64,000 nt of DNA from CAYZJB01 sp964602985. Its GTDB lineage: Bacteria > CLD3 > SB21. Under the pieces are notes generated by a model, which was not told the DNA's origin, ran no database searches, and saw only the letters and a list, made by a program, of their open reading frames with translations. Below are positions 23,633-36,025 of this stretch, piece by piece (within the stretch, counting starts at the first letter, position 1; the number at the start of each line of letters is the position of its first letter). Both the position numbers and the translations under genes were made by a program. The stretch spans positions 98,480 to 162,479 of the forward strand of contig CAZRTJ010000006.1 of assembly GCA_964602985.1 (NCBI GenBank). Reading direction: 5' to 3'.

Positions 23633-26402
23633 ACAGCTCGGGGTACAGCTTCACCTGACAGTCGCGGCACAGACCGTGGGTGAATTCCGCGTCCGAGTGC
23701 TTGCTGATGTACGACTCGATCTGGTGCCAGTAGCCGCTGTCGTCACGGACTTTCTTGCATGATGCGCAGATGGGAAGCAATCCGCTGAGTGTTTTGACCT
23801 TGGCCAGGTTCTCCCGCAATTCTCCGATCAGTCTTTCTTTTTCTTTCTCCAGCAAATGTTGCTGGGTCACATCCTGGGCGTACCCGATCACAAACGAACG
23901 TCCACCGGGATCGTTGTGTACGCGATTGACATAGGAGAGGATGAGCGACTTGCCGCTCTTGGACTTCAATTTGAGGTATCCCTCCGCGTATCCCTGACGA
24001 CGGATGATTTCCAAATATTCCCCAAAAAGCGTCCGCGCGGATGGAGCGATGAATTCCTCCAGGGAATGTCCGACCATCTCGGGTTCCGTGTATTCGAACA
24101 GCCGTGCGCTGGCCGGATTGATCGACAACACGCGTCCATCCATGTCGTGGGTGCAAATCAGCCCGGCGCTATAGTGAACGAGATCGTGATACAGTTGCTC
24201 GCTTTCCCTAAGAGCGAGTTCGGCCTTCTTTCGTTCCGTGACGTCGTGGGCGACTCCGATGACCAGGCCCTCCGGTCCGAGCGCATCCTGCCACACGAAA
24301 TGGCGAAACGTGCCGTCCCGGTGGACAGCGGTCTGCTCGTAGGGACCTTCGCGGATCAATTGCCCACGCGAGGCGGTCGCCTCGATAGCCGCGCGCTCGG
24401 TCCGGCGAGTGTTTTCGGAGTGAATGGTTTCCCACCAGCCATTGCCCAGTATCTCTTCGGGTTGATATCCGAGCATGGGCGTTACCGAAGGACTGACGTA
24501 AACGATTTCTCCCGTCGGGGCGGCCACGAGTACCAGGTTGCTTACGTTGCGCAAAATGGAATCCGAGAGACGCAGTTGTTTCTCAGCTTCTTTGCGCGCG
24601 GTGATGTCCGACACGATCCCAACCGAGCCGATCACCGTGCCTTCCGCATCCCGCATGGGCGCTCCTCCCATCTGCGTCCACAGCGCTTGACCGCTCTTCT
24701 TTCGCAGACGAATCTCATAGTGGTCCGAGATGCCTGCCCGACGCAATTGGTTCTTTTCCTCGATGACCCGTGCGTCTGCCTCATCAAACACGAGAAAATT
24801 CTTGGCCGCTCTTCCCATCAGTTCATCCCGTGAATATCCGACCATGTCGCAAAAGGCGCGGTTGGCATACGTGATGACGTCCTCGTTGGTGACGAAGAGT
24901 ATCCCCTCGGACATGCTTTCGGCGAGCGTCTCATACAGCCGCTCGCTGGCCGCCAGCGCCTTTTCGGACTGCACGCGCGAGGTGACGTCCCGGTAGATCC
25001 ACAGATGCCCGCGAAACGTCTCATCGACAAAGAGAGGGACGTAATCCCGCTCGAGGTGCTTTCCGTCCGTTCGCTCCAATGGCTCGGCCACGACAGGCTC
25101 ACGCGCTTCGATGATGCGGGCTATTCGGCTGGCGAATTCCGACGAATTCCTGAAGAGAGCCGCTGACTGTTCGGCGGCGGCCGCGCAATCGATGCCGACC
25201 ATCTCCTCCGGGGTCATCGGGAGTTGGAACAGATCGCAGAATTGTTGATTGACCAGCGAGATTTTTCGCTGTTCGTCTTCCACGAGGACGCCGGACGGGA
25301 TGGTCACGATCAGCGACTCCAGTCGTCTGGCCGTCAACGCAAGATGCGCTTCTGCGGCGTGCTGAGCGGTGATGTCACGGGTGATGCCCTCCAGAAAGAG
25401 CGGGTTGCCTGACGCATCCTTGACCAGCCGGATGTCTTCCGAGATCCACATCGTCGATCCGTCCTTGCGGTAGACCTCCGCTTGGAGATTCTCCACTCTG
25501 CCGAATTCGTGCATCATCCTGAGCATCTGGTCGCGTTGTTCGGGCTGCACGTACAGAGATCGTGTGTCGCGGACGCTCCCCAGCAGTTCTCTCGTGTCGC
25601 CGAAGCCGTACATCCGGGCCATGGCGCGATTGACGGACAGGAAGCGGCCGTCCAGAGTGCTTTGGAAAACTCCGTTGATCGACTCCTCGATGATCTTTCG
25701 GTATCGTTCGTCCGTCACATCGCGCGCGACGGTGTAAATGATCTTTTCCGCAGACACCGGCACGGCGGTCCACGCCAGAGAACGATACGAGCCGTCCTTG
25801 CACCGATACCGATTTTCAAATCGCAGGATCGATTCTCCCTCCGCCAGAGCGTCCGCGACTTTGCGGGTGGCCGGCACATCCTCGGGATGGATAAACTCCG
25901 TATACGGACGGGCCAGCAGTTCCCCCATCTCGTATCCCAGCAAGTCGCACCAGGACTGGCTCACGCGAATGAAGTATCCGTCGAAATTGGCAATCGAAAG
26001 GAGGTCGTGCGACAACGAGAAGAATCGATCCAGATCCTTCAGCCGTGTTTGTTCCCACGTTGTGTCTCTCACGCAGGTGAGCGCGCCGCGAATGTCCCGC
26101 CCCTCAAAAAGCGGGGACAGATGGATCGCAAACGAGCGCGAGATCCCGCCGATGGAGTGCGTTTCGTCAACCGTAAGAGTCCCCCCCTTCAAGATCTTTT
26201 CATACCGCGGTTTCCAGATCCGCTGCAGGGGATCGGGCACCTGGTCGAATAAGGAAATTCCGATCGCGGGTTCCCGTCCCGTCAGCGCGGCAAAATTTGT
26301 CTGAAACGATCGGTTGCCCTGGACGAGTCGATACTGAAGGTCGACTGTCCAAACGGCCTGTTCCTTCATCGATGGGGCAGATGGTGTCACGTTCGTCGCC
26401 AA
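23622..26402 (-). CDS. Multi-PAS protein with C-terminal four-cysteine module and no kinase
   Basis: 926 aa, cytoplasmic. I count about seven PAS units, recognised by repeated xxGYxxxELLG/HPED-type segments such as SWCDLLGYEMGELLARPY, MARMYGFGDTRELLGS, FCDMVGYSRDELMGR and ASARLFEYTEPEMVG, each followed by a PAC-like RDVT or DIT stretch. No HisKA, HATPase or GGDEF domain follows. The C-terminus, about 868-926, is instead LLPICASCKKVRDDSGYW...GLCRDCQVKLYPE, a conserved module with CxxC and CxxC known from PAS and REC proteins. It is probably a signalling scaffold. It lies 15 bp downstream of nadA. Confidence 0.85.
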   Translation of the reverse strand: MATNVTPSAPSMKEQAVWTVDLQYRLVQGNRSFQTNFAALTGREPAIGISLFDQVPDPLQRIWKPRYEKILKGGTLTVDETHSIGGISRSFAIHLSPLFEGRDIRGALTCVRDTTWEQTRLKDLDRFFSLSHDLLSIANFDGYFIRVSQSWCDLLGYEMGELLARPYTEFIHPEDVPATRKVADALAEGESILRFENRYRCKDGSYRSLAWTAVPVSAEKIIYTVARDVTDERYRKIIEESINGVFQSTLDGRFLSVNRAMARMYGFGDTRELLGSVRDTRSLYVQPEQRDQMLRMMHEFGRVENLQAEVYRKDGSTMWISEDIRLVKDASGNPLFLEGITRDITAQHAAEAHLALTARRLESLIVTIPSGVLVEDEQRKISLVNQQFCDLFQLPMTPEEMVGIDCAAAAEQSAALFRNSSEFASRIARIIEAREPVVAEPLERTDGKHLERDYVPLFVDETFRGHLWIYRDVTSRVQSEKALAASERLYETLAESMSEGILFVTNEDVITYANRAFCDMVGYSRDELMGRAAKNFLVFDEADARVIEEKNQLRRAGISDHYEIRLRKKSGQALWTQMGGAPMRDAEGTVIGSVGIVSDITARKEAEKQLRLSDSILRNVSNLVLVAAPTGEIVYVSPSVTPMLGYQPEEILGNGWWETIHSENTRRTERAAIEATASRGQLIREGPYEQTAVHRDGTFRHFVWQDALGPEGLVIGVAHDVTERKKAELALRESEQLYHDLVHYSAGLICTHDMDGRVLSINPASARLFEYTEPEMVGHSLEEFIAPSARTLFGEYLEIIRRQGYAEGYLKLKSKSGKSLILSYVNRVHNDPGGRSFVIGYAQDVTQQHLLEKEKERLIGELRENLAKVKTLSGLLPICASCKKVRDDSGYWHQIESYISKHSDAEFTHGLCRDCQVKLYPELFNK

Positions 26403-26417
26403 ATCAGACGGCAGATG

Positions 26418-27374
26418 TCAACTCCATTCCAACATTCTCTGCAGGGGAACGAGCGCACGTTGGCGGATGCCCTCGTCCAGGATAATTTCCGGAGACCGAT
26501 GCTTCATGCACTGCAGCAGTTTCTCGAGCGTGTTCAGTTTCATGTGCGGGCATTCATTGCATGCGCAGTTGTTGTTGGGGGGAGCGGGCAGGAAAGTCTT
26601 CTGCGGGCAGGCCTTTTGCATTTGGTGGATGATTCCCGGTTCCGTCGCGACGATGAATTCCGATTCCCCTGAGGTTTGGACAAATTTCAACAGGGCGCTG
26701 GTCGATCCGACGAAGTCAGCAAGTTGCAGGACGGACGCCTCGCACTCCGGATGCGCGATGATCCTTGCGCGCGGGCGCTGTTCCTTCATCTGGATGATCT
26801 TTTTCTCGGAGAAAATTTCGTGCACCATGCACGTTCCCGGCCACAAGAGCATGTCGCGTCCCGTCTTTTTTGCGAGGTAGGCTCCGAGGTTCTTGTCAGG
26901 TGAAAAGAGAATCGGACGATCGGCCGGAACCTGCCGAATCAGTTTTTCCGCGTTGCTCGATGTGCAGATGAGGTCCGACAGCGCTTTGACTGCTGCCGAG
27001 CAATTGATGTAGGTGATGGCGTAATGATCCGGGTGTTTCTCCCGAAACGCTTTGAATGGATCCGGGGGACAACTGTCGGCGAGCGAGCATCCGGCGGCCA
27101 GATCGGGGAGGAGCACGGTCTTGGTCGGGTTCACGATCTTGGCCGTCTCCGCCATGAAATGCACGCCCGCGAAAACGATGACGTCCGCGTCGGTCTGTGA
27201 CGCGCGGCGCGCCAGCTCCAGACTGTCGCCTACGAAATCCGCCAGATCCTGGATCTCGGACTCCTGGTAATAATGAGCCAGCAGGACGGCGTTCATTTCC
27301 TTCTTCAGCCGGTGAATTTCGTCCACCGGATCGAGGATGGATGTCGTGGATTCAGCAGGTTTTGACAGCAGCAT
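26418..27374 (-). CDS. nadA: Quinolinate synthase A
   Basis: 318 aa. Condenses iminoaspartate with dihydroxyacetone phosphate to quinolinate in de novo NAD synthesis, using a [4Fe-4S] cluster. The cluster cysteines sit in LAAGCSLADSC, WPGTCMVHE and CACNECPH. LLAHYYQ near the N-terminus and the three-fold pseudo-repeat are as expected. Start chosen at ATG 27374, five bp after AAAGGA; another ATG two codons upstream leaves no room for the RBS. Overlaps the SpoU methylase gene by 23 bp. No nadB or nadC is visible nearby. Confidence 0.95.
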   Translation of the reverse strand: MLLSKPAESTTSILDPVDEIHRLKKEMNAVLLAHYYQESEIQDLADFVGDSLELARRASQTDADVIVFAGVHFMAETAKIVNPTKTVLLPDLAAGCSLADSCPPDPFKAFREKHPDHYAITYINCSAAVKALSDLICTSSNAEKLIRQVPADRPILFSPDKNLGAYLAKKTGRDMLLWPGTCMVHEIFSEKKIIQMKEQRPRARIIAHPECEASVLQLADFVGSTSALLKFVQTSGESEFIVATEPGIIHQMQKACPQKTFLPAPPNNNCACNECPHMKLNTLEKLLQCMKHRSPEIILDEGIRQRALVPLQRMLEWS

Positions 27375-27921
27375 ATACATCCTTTGCTTGCCGCGTGCGG
27401 TATTTCTGGACAAACTGAAAAACGGCGATGCCGTACGCGACGGCGGCATTCAGAGATTGTTTGGTTCCAAACATGGGAATTTCGCAAGCCCGATCGCATT
27501 CGGCAATCGTCTGGGGCGTGATGCCTTCCACTTCGTTGCCGATGACCAGCGCGATGGGGAAGGGACACTCCATCTCCATGATATCTTCCGATTCCTCGCA
27601 ATGTTCGAGAGCGATCACCGTCACCCCTTTGGCTTTGAGATAGGCCACGGCTTCCGGTCCATTTGCAAAATGTCTCCACGGCACCGTGTCGGTCGCCCCG
27701 AGTGCGGTTTTTTCAATTTCCTTGCGAGGCGGGCGGGCCGTGTATCCGCAGAGGATCAGTTCCTCGACACACGCGGCATCGCTGGTCCGGAAGGCCGCGC
27801 CGACATTGTACATGGAACGAATGTTCTCGAGAACGACGTAGACCGGGAATCGCCCGGCCTGACGGATCGAGTCGGCCGAATGCCGACGGGACTTGATTTC
27901 CTCGTATTCCAGCTTGCGCAC
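27352..27921 (-). CDS. SpoU/TrmH family RNA 2'-O-methyltransferase
   Basis: 189 aa with GTG start. The three SPOUT motifs are NIRSMYNVGAAFRTSDA (motif 1), PIALVIGNEVEGI (motif 2) and GTKQSLNAAVAYGIAVFQF (motif 3), forming the trefoil knot that binds S-adenosylmethionine. It lacks an N-terminal L30e-like substrate domain, as in short TrmH/TrmL-like enzymes, so the RNA target (tRNA or rRNA) is open. First gene of a minus-strand run with nadA and the PAS protein. Confidence 0.9.
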   Translation of the reverse strand: MRKLEYEEIKSRRHSADSIRQAGRFPVYVVLENIRSMYNVGAAFRTSDAACVEELILCGYTARPPRKEIEKTALGATDTVPWRHFANGPEAVAYLKAKGVTVIALEHCEESEDIMEMECPFPIALVIGNEVEGITPQTIAECDRACEIPMFGTKQSLNAAVAYGIAVFQFVQKYRTRQAKDVYAAVKTC

Positions 27922-28086
27922 GGCGCAATCTACGCATGCGGCGAGAGAGAGTCAAACGCGACGCTGGAACCTCTGTCTTCCCCTGACCGCAGTTCGAATC
28001 TTCCTGAAACGACAAAACGGACTGCGCAAGAGAGGTTACGCAGGATGCAGCTCATGACGATCCGCACCGTCCCGGCCAGAAAAGCC

Positions 28087-28116
28087 TTGTGCGCATGCGG
28101 CCGTTTTGGTTACTTT
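28087..28116 (+). promoter_or_regulatory. Candidate promoter of the hybrid kinase gene
   Basis: TTGTGC at 28087-28092, an 18-bp spacer and TACTTT at 28111-28116, 20 bp before ATG 28137. Confidence 0.4.
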
Positions 28117-28136
28117 CCACCCAACGAAAGAGCGTC

Positions 28137-31217
<3,081 letters not shown>

Positions 31218-31466
31218 GCGTCCGATTGCTCCCCACGCCACATTGCCAACTACTTTTTTCTCCAGAAACTCGATTCATGAGTGGTCGCACAATAGGCGCA
31301 GAGGGCAATCCCGTGTACGCTTCCCATAAACCGCCGATCAAATAGACCGTCCGACTTCAACCAACATTTCAATTGCCCACTTCCATCCTTGATTTTTGTC
31401 CCAAAGCACGGTACCCTTTCGCCGCCTGAAGTTGACCCATACAATTACATACCAAAGGAGTCTGAT
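31218..31466. other. Intergenic region before the M16 protease
   Basis: 249 bp. A candidate promoter is present: TTGATT at 31389-31394, 17-bp spacer, TACCCT at 31412-31417. No clear terminator for the kinase gene and no credible small gene. Confidence 0.4.
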
Positions 31467-34202
31467 ATGCAAACCCGATGGATCCTGCTGGCGCTGATAC
31501 TCACCGCAAGCGGGTGGTCTCAACAACAAGGAGCTTCCATGAATGTCGATATTCCCTTCCAGAAATTCGTCCTGGACAACGGCCTGACGCTGATCGTTCA
31601 TGAGGATCACAAAGCCCCGATCGTCGCCGTCAACGTGTGGTATCATGTCGGCTCCAAAAACGAGAAATTCGGCAAGAGCGGATTTGCCCATCTGTTTGAA
31701 CACCTCATGTTCAACGGATCGGAAAACATGGACAAAGACTATTTCCAGGTGATGGAGCGCATCGGCGCGACCGACCTGAACGGTACGACAAACGAGGACC
31801 GTACGAATTATTTTCAGAATGTCCCCACGTCCGCCCTGGACATCGCGCTGTGGCTCGAATCCGATCGCATGGGACATTTGCTCGGCGCCGTGACGCAGGC
31901 CAAGCTCGACGAACAACGCGGAGTTGTGCAAAATGAAAAACGCCAGGGTGAAAATCAGCCCTACGCGGTGGCGTACGATCTGAGCACCAAGAGCACCTGG
32001 CCCGCTGGGCACCCATACTCCTGGACCGTCATCGGTTCGATGGAAGACCTGAACGCCGCGTCGCTGGACGACGTCAAGGACTGGTTCAAAACCTACTACG
32101 GCGCGGCCAATGCCGTCGTCGTGCTGGCCGGTGACATCGACGCGCAAACGGCCCTGGCCAAAGTGAAAAAATATTTTGGCGACATTCCTTCCGGACCTCC
32201 CGTTTCGCGCCACACATCCTGGATCGCCAAGCGTACCGGCACCCAGCGACAGATGGCGCATGACCGGGTCCCGCAAGCTCGTCTCTACATGGCGTGGAAT
32301 GTCCCAGCCTGGGGAACGCGCGAATCGAACATGCTCGACCTCGTGACCGACGTCCTGGGTTCCGGCAAGACCTCCCGTCTCTACAAACGACTGGTGTATG
32401 ACGATCAAATCGCGTCGGATGTGGCGGTGTACGTCGACCTTCGCGAAATCGCAGGTCAGGTCAACATCGAAGCGACAGCCAAGCCGGGCATCGAGTTGGC
32501 GAAACTCGAAACGGCCATTCAGGAAGAATTGGCCAAATTCCTAAAAGACGGACCGACCGAACGCGAACTCCAACGCGTCAAAACGCAACATCTCGCCGGA
32601 TTTACACGCGGCATCGAACGCATCGGCGGTTTCGGCGGGAAATCCGATATCCTGGCTCGCAGCCAGACATTTGGCAATCGCCCGGATTACTATAAGACGA
32701 ATCTTGAACACGTCCAAAGCGCTACGGTCGCCGAACTGCAAAAGGCCGCGCAGGAGTGGTTGTCCGACGGAGTCTACATCCTCGAGATTCTTCCATTTCC
32801 GGAATTCAAAACGATCGCTTCCGATGTGAACCGCAAAGCGCTTCCGGAGGAAGGCAAAGCCGTCGGCGTGGAATTTCCGAAGCGTCAACGCGCCACCTTG
32901 AGCAATGGCTTGAAGGTGATCCTGGCCGAACGAAAGGGCGTGCCGATCGTCAACATGCGTCTGCTGGTGGATGCGGGATATGCATCGGATCAGGTGGCGG
33001 TTCCCGGCACGGCCGCGCTGGCCATGGGGATGCTGGATGAAGGAACCAAGACGATGACCTCGCTCCAGATCAATGAAGAACTGGCGATGCTCGGCGCGAC
33101 GCTGGGCACGGGTTCCGATCTGGACATGTCCGTCGTGTCGTTGTCCGCACTCAAGAGCAATCTGGATGCTTCGCTGAAAATTTTCTCGGACGTGATTCTC
33201 AATCCTTCGTTCCCTGAAGAGGATTTCAAACGTCTGCAAAAGCAACAACTGGTCGGCATTCAACAGGAAAAGGCTACGCCCATCCAGATGGCGCTGCGCG
33301 TCTTTCCGAAATTCCTGTACGGAGCCGCGCATGCGTACGGCAATCCGTTGACGGGTTCCGGATTTGAATCTTCCGTGTCCAAACTGACGCGACAGGACCT
33401 GATCAAATTCCATCAGACCTGGTTCAAGCCAAACAACGCGACGCTGATCGTCGCCGGCGATGTGTCGCTCAGCGAACTCACCGCGAAACTCGAAGGTTTG
33501 TTCAAGGCGTGGAAGTCGGGTGACGTGCCGAAGAAGAACGTGGCCAAGGTCGAATTGCCCTCCAAGCCCGTGATCTATGTGCTGGATCGTCCGGGTTCTC
33601 TGCAGTCGATTCTGTTTGCGGGTCACGTCACCGTGCCGTCGTCGAATCCGGATGAGATCGCCATCGAGGCCATGAATAATATTCTGGGCGGCGATTTCAC
33701 TTCGCGCGTCAACATGAATTTGCGCGAAGACAAACATTGGGCGTATGGAGCGTTCACGTTCATGTACGGCGCCCGCGGACAGCGGCCCTTCATTGCCTAC
33801 GCACCGGTGCAGACGGACAAGACCAAAGAATCGATGATGGAAATTTCCAAGGAACTGAACGACATCCTCACCACTCGTCCCCCGACGAAAGAGGAATTCG
33901 AAAAGACCCAGAAGAACCAGATCCTTCAACTGCCCGGAAGTTGGGAGACCATCAATGCGGTACTGGGGTCTTTGAACAGCATGGTCCGGTTTAATCTCGA
34001 AGATTCGTACTACGACACGTACGCGGAGCGCATTCGCAGCCTGAAACTCTCCGACATCGTGAGCGCCTCGAAGAAGGTTGTTCAGCCCAAAGCGTTGACG
34101 TGGGTCGTCGTCGGCGATCGCAGTAAGATCGAGACCGGTCTGAAAGAACTCGGCTACGGGGAAATCAAGTACATCGATCCGGATGGGAATGTGATCCAGT
34201 AG
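31467..34202 (+). CDS. M16 family zinc metalloprotease (insulinase/pitrilysin type)
   Basis: 911 aa. Signal peptide QTRWILLALILTASGWSQ; RBS AAAGGAG. It has two homologous halves. The first M16 domain has the inverted zinc motif HLFEH at 75-79 and the distal Glu in LDEQRGVVQNE; each half has its M16_C region. The second half (RQRATLSNGLKVILAERKG onward) lacks HxxEH, as usual for the inactive half. Such proteins degrade peptides in the periplasm or act in outer-membrane processing. Followed by a strong terminator. Confidence 0.93.
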   Translation: MQTRWILLALILTASGWSQQQGASMNVDIPFQKFVLDNGLTLIVHEDHKAPIVAVNVWYHVGSKNEKFGKSGFAHLFEHLMFNGSENMDKDYFQVMERIGATDLNGTTNEDRTNYFQNVPTSALDIALWLESDRMGHLLGAVTQAKLDEQRGVVQNEKRQGENQPYAVAYDLSTKSTWPAGHPYSWTVIGSMEDLNAASLDDVKDWFKTYYGAANAVVVLAGDIDAQTALAKVKKYFGDIPSGPPVSRHTSWIAKRTGTQRQMAHDRVPQARLYMAWNVPAWGTRESNMLDLVTDVLGSGKTSRLYKRLVYDDQIASDVAVYVDLREIAGQVNIEATAKPGIELAKLETAIQEELAKFLKDGPTERELQRVKTQHLAGFTRGIERIGGFGGKSDILARSQTFGNRPDYYKTNLEHVQSATVAELQKAAQEWLSDGVYILEILPFPEFKTIASDVNRKALPEEGKAVGVEFPKRQRATLSNGLKVILAERKGVPIVNMRLLVDAGYASDQVAVPGTAALAMGMLDEGTKTMTSLQINEELAMLGATLGTGSDLDMSVVSLSALKSNLDASLKIFSDVILNPSFPEEDFKRLQKQQLVGIQQEKATPIQMALRVFPKFLYGAAHAYGNPLTGSGFESSVSKLTRQDLIKFHQTWFKPNNATLIVAGDVSLSELTAKLEGLFKAWKSGDVPKKNVAKVELPSKPVIYVLDRPGSLQSILFAGHVTVPSSNPDEIAIEAMNNILGGDFTSRVNMNLREDKHWAYGAFTFMYGARGQRPFIAYAPVQTDKTKESMMEISKELNDILTTRPPTKEEFEKTQKNQILQLPGSWETINAVLGSLNSMVRFNLEDSYYDTYAERIRSLKLSDIVSASKKVVQPKALTWVVVGDRSKIETGLKELGYGEIKYIDPDGNVIQ

Positions 34203-34224
34203 TCACCGGATCCATCGAACGTAG

Positions 34225-34258
34225 AAAACGCCCGGCGGATCGTCGGGCGTTTTTTTTA
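34225..34258. terminator. Intrinsic terminator, probably bidirectional
   Basis: AACGCCCG (34227-34234) pairs with CGGGCGTT (34244-34251) across a 9-nt loop, with a T-run to 34257 on the plus strand and A residues on the other side. It lies between the convergent M16 protease and RluA-family genes and overlaps the stop codon of the latter. Confidence 0.85.
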
Positions 34259-35206
34259 TTTCAACTCTGAGAGAACGCTCTCAAAATCGGGCGGGAGGGG
34301 GGAGTCGAACGATAAATTTTTCTTGGTGGTCGGGTGAACAAAACCGAGCGTCTTGGCGTGCAAGGCTTGACGAGTCATTCGCTCGAGCAGATGAGCGGCC
34401 TGTTGTCTTTTCTTTTGCGCACCGGCCAGTTGTTCGTTGCGTCCGCCGTACACCGGATCTCCAAAAATCGGATGTCCAATGGACGCGAGGTGGACACGAA
34501 TTTGATGCGTCCGTCCGGTTTCGAGTCGCAGGCTCAGCAGAGACAGGAAGTCCAGGCTCTTCAGGACATGGTAATGGGTGACCGCACGTTTGCCGTCGGG
34601 AGACACGGCAAACTTCTTTCGATCCTTCCTGCTCCGTCCGATGGGCGCATCGATCGTGCCGGATTTGTTTTTGAACGCGCCCCATACCAGGGCATGGTAC
34701 TCGCGGTCGATGTCGTGATGACGAAAGAGATTGGCCATGTACCGATGCGCACGGTCGTTCTTGGTGACCATCAGCAACCCGCTGGTGTCCTTGTCGATCC
34801 GGTGAACGATCCCGGGCCGGAGTGTTCCATTAATGCCGGACAGGTTGCGGACGTGATAGAGTAACGCGTTGACGAGAGTTCCGGTCCAATTCGAATACGC
34901 CGGATGGACGACCATGCCGGCGGGCTTGTCGAGAATCAAAAAGTCTGATTCCTCGTGCACGATACGGATCGGTATATCCTCCGCTTCCATCCTGACCTTT
35001 TCGGGGATCGGAAGTCGAATTTCGATCCGGTCGTGCGGCCTTACCGTGTAGGACTTCGGTTTGACAACGTCGTTGACGAGAATCAGTCCGGCCTCGAGGA
35101 GTTGGTGGACGCGGGAGCGCGACAGATGTTCGACTTGTCTGGCGGCAAAGGAGTCCAAACGCTCGGGACGCTGATGGGCCGTTACGACGACGCGGTGAAT
35201 GCGCAT
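34256..35206 (-). CDS. rluD: RluA family pseudouridine synthase (RluD-like)
   Basis: 316 aa. N-terminal S4 RNA-binding domain (about 15-75: RLDSFAARQVEHLSRSRVHQLLEAG), then the catalytic domain with HRIDKDTSGLLMVTK holding the nucleophile Asp. The closing motifs LETGRTHQIRVHLASIGHPI and GDPVYGG are intact. It converts uridines of 23S rRNA helix 69 to pseudouridine if it is a true RluD; the S4 plus RluA layout supports RluD or RluC, with RluD the likelier. Confidence 0.88.
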   Translation of the reverse strand: MRIHRVVVTAHQRPERLDSFAARQVEHLSRSRVHQLLEAGLILVNDVVKPKSYTVRPHDRIEIRLPIPEKVRMEAEDIPIRIVHEESDFLILDKPAGMVVHPAYSNWTGTLVNALLYHVRNLSGINGTLRPGIVHRIDKDTSGLLMVTKNDRAHRYMANLFRHHDIDREYHALVWGAFKNKSGTIDAPIGRSRKDRKKFAVSPDGKRAVTHYHVLKSLDFLSLLSLRLETGRTHQIRVHLASIGHPIFGDPVYGGRNEQLAGAQKKRQQAAHLLERMTRQALHAKTLGFVHPTTKKNLSFDSPLPPDFESVLSELK

Positions 35207-35229
35207 GACGTGGATGGATGAAAGAGCGG

Positions 35230-35282
35230 TTGAAACATGTCTGTCTTTGTGCTAACATAGCCAAAAGCACACGTTTTATCAA
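35230..35282. promoter_or_regulatory. Two overlapping divergent promoters sharing one -10 element
   Basis: Plus strand: TTGAAA 35230-35235, 17-bp spacer, TAACAT 35253-35258, reading toward the PduL-like gene. Minus strand: TTGATA (35282-35277), 17-bp spacer, TATGTT (35259-35254), followed by AG, reading toward rluD. The -10 elements are the two strands of one near-palindrome CTAACATAG, so only one polymerase could open it at a time. Confidence 0.45.
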
Positions 35283-35290
35283 TTTCCAAA

Positions 35291-36022
35291 TTGTTGCAGG
35301 TTCCGATTCGCATCGCTCATTCCCGTCTGTCCCTCAACCGGCGGGATCATTTTGAATGTTTTGGCAGCACCGAGTCCATCACTCAAGCCGCCATTACCGT
35401 GCTGCGCGACGAGAGGACAATCTCAGTACGCGCGGAAGCAGCCGACGAAGACAGGCTGTCGCTGACCCCCGCGGACGCGATTCGTTTGGACATTCGTCCG
35501 GAAACCATACTCTCCGCGCAACGCGTAGAGTTTCTGAGGCTCTCGCTTCGGCTTCAATGTCGCGGAAAGGAAATCTCGTATTCCGGTCAAATACTTCTGT
35601 TACCGAGACGCGTGATGCTGAATGATTTGGATCGGGTAAAACTACCGGATACCGGGACAGTTTTCATCACCGCCGATAAGGGTCGCGCGACTGTGTGGGG
35701 AGATGTTCTGATCGGATCGACAACTGGATCCAGCTATGCGGAAATTTCCCCGGAGGAGGCCGCATCTGCTTGTCTGAAAGACGGGGACCTGACGACGGTT
35801 GTTCACCGTGGCGTTCGGTTGGAGGGTATCCCTTCCAGATTACCGGAGCGCTTTGCGACTCCACAGTCGAAGGGGAGGGACGGGAGGATTCTCATTTCGG
35901 AAAGTCAGGTCTGGCGGGCCATACGCGAGCGAAAGAAAATTTTCGTTCCGAAGCAGGCTATTCTCACGCCCGCCGCGCGGGAATTGGGCAAGAGCCGCGG
36001 TGTGTTTGAGTTTGAGTCGTAG
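35291..36022 (+). CDS. Divergent PduL-like (phosphotransacylase fold) protein lacking metal histidines
   Basis: 243 aa with probable TTG start at 35291 (or 35294). The two beta-barrel halves of PduL can be traced. VPIRIAHSRLSLNRRDHFECFG stands where PduL has VSNRHvHLs..d...LFG, and YAEISPEEAASACLKDGDLTTVVHRGVRL stands where PduL has RHiHMsp.dA...gvkdGd.v.V. In both places the zinc-binding histidines are replaced. The C-terminus (ISESQVWRAIRERKKIFVP...ILTPAARELGKSRG) resembles a short module with a TPxARD-type motif found in propanediol/ethanolamine-utilisation proteins. I infer a non-catalytic relative; no microcompartment genes are nearby. Confidence 0.5.
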   Translation: MLQVPIRIAHSRLSLNRRDHFECFGSTESITQAAITVLRDERTISVRAEAADEDRLSLTPADAIRLDIRPETILSAQRVEFLRLSLRLQCRGKEISYSGQILLLPRRVMLNDLDRVKLPDTGTVFITADKGRATVWGDVLIGSTTGSSYAEISPEEAASACLKDGDLTTVVHRGVRLEGIPSRLPERFATPQSKGRDGRILISESQVWRAIRERKKIFVPKQAILTPAARELGKSRGVFEFES

Positions 36023-36025
36023 AGG

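Noticed and set aside
27922..28086. A tRNA gene, from a GTTCGAATC-like string near 27994
   Set aside because: No acceptor, D or anticodon stems can be formed around it. I saw no tRNA or rRNA gene anywhere in the window.
32541..33929. Open frame of 462 codons opposite the M16 protease
   Set aside because: Shadow of a well-supported gene; rich in His, Arg and Gln as expected for antisense of such codons.
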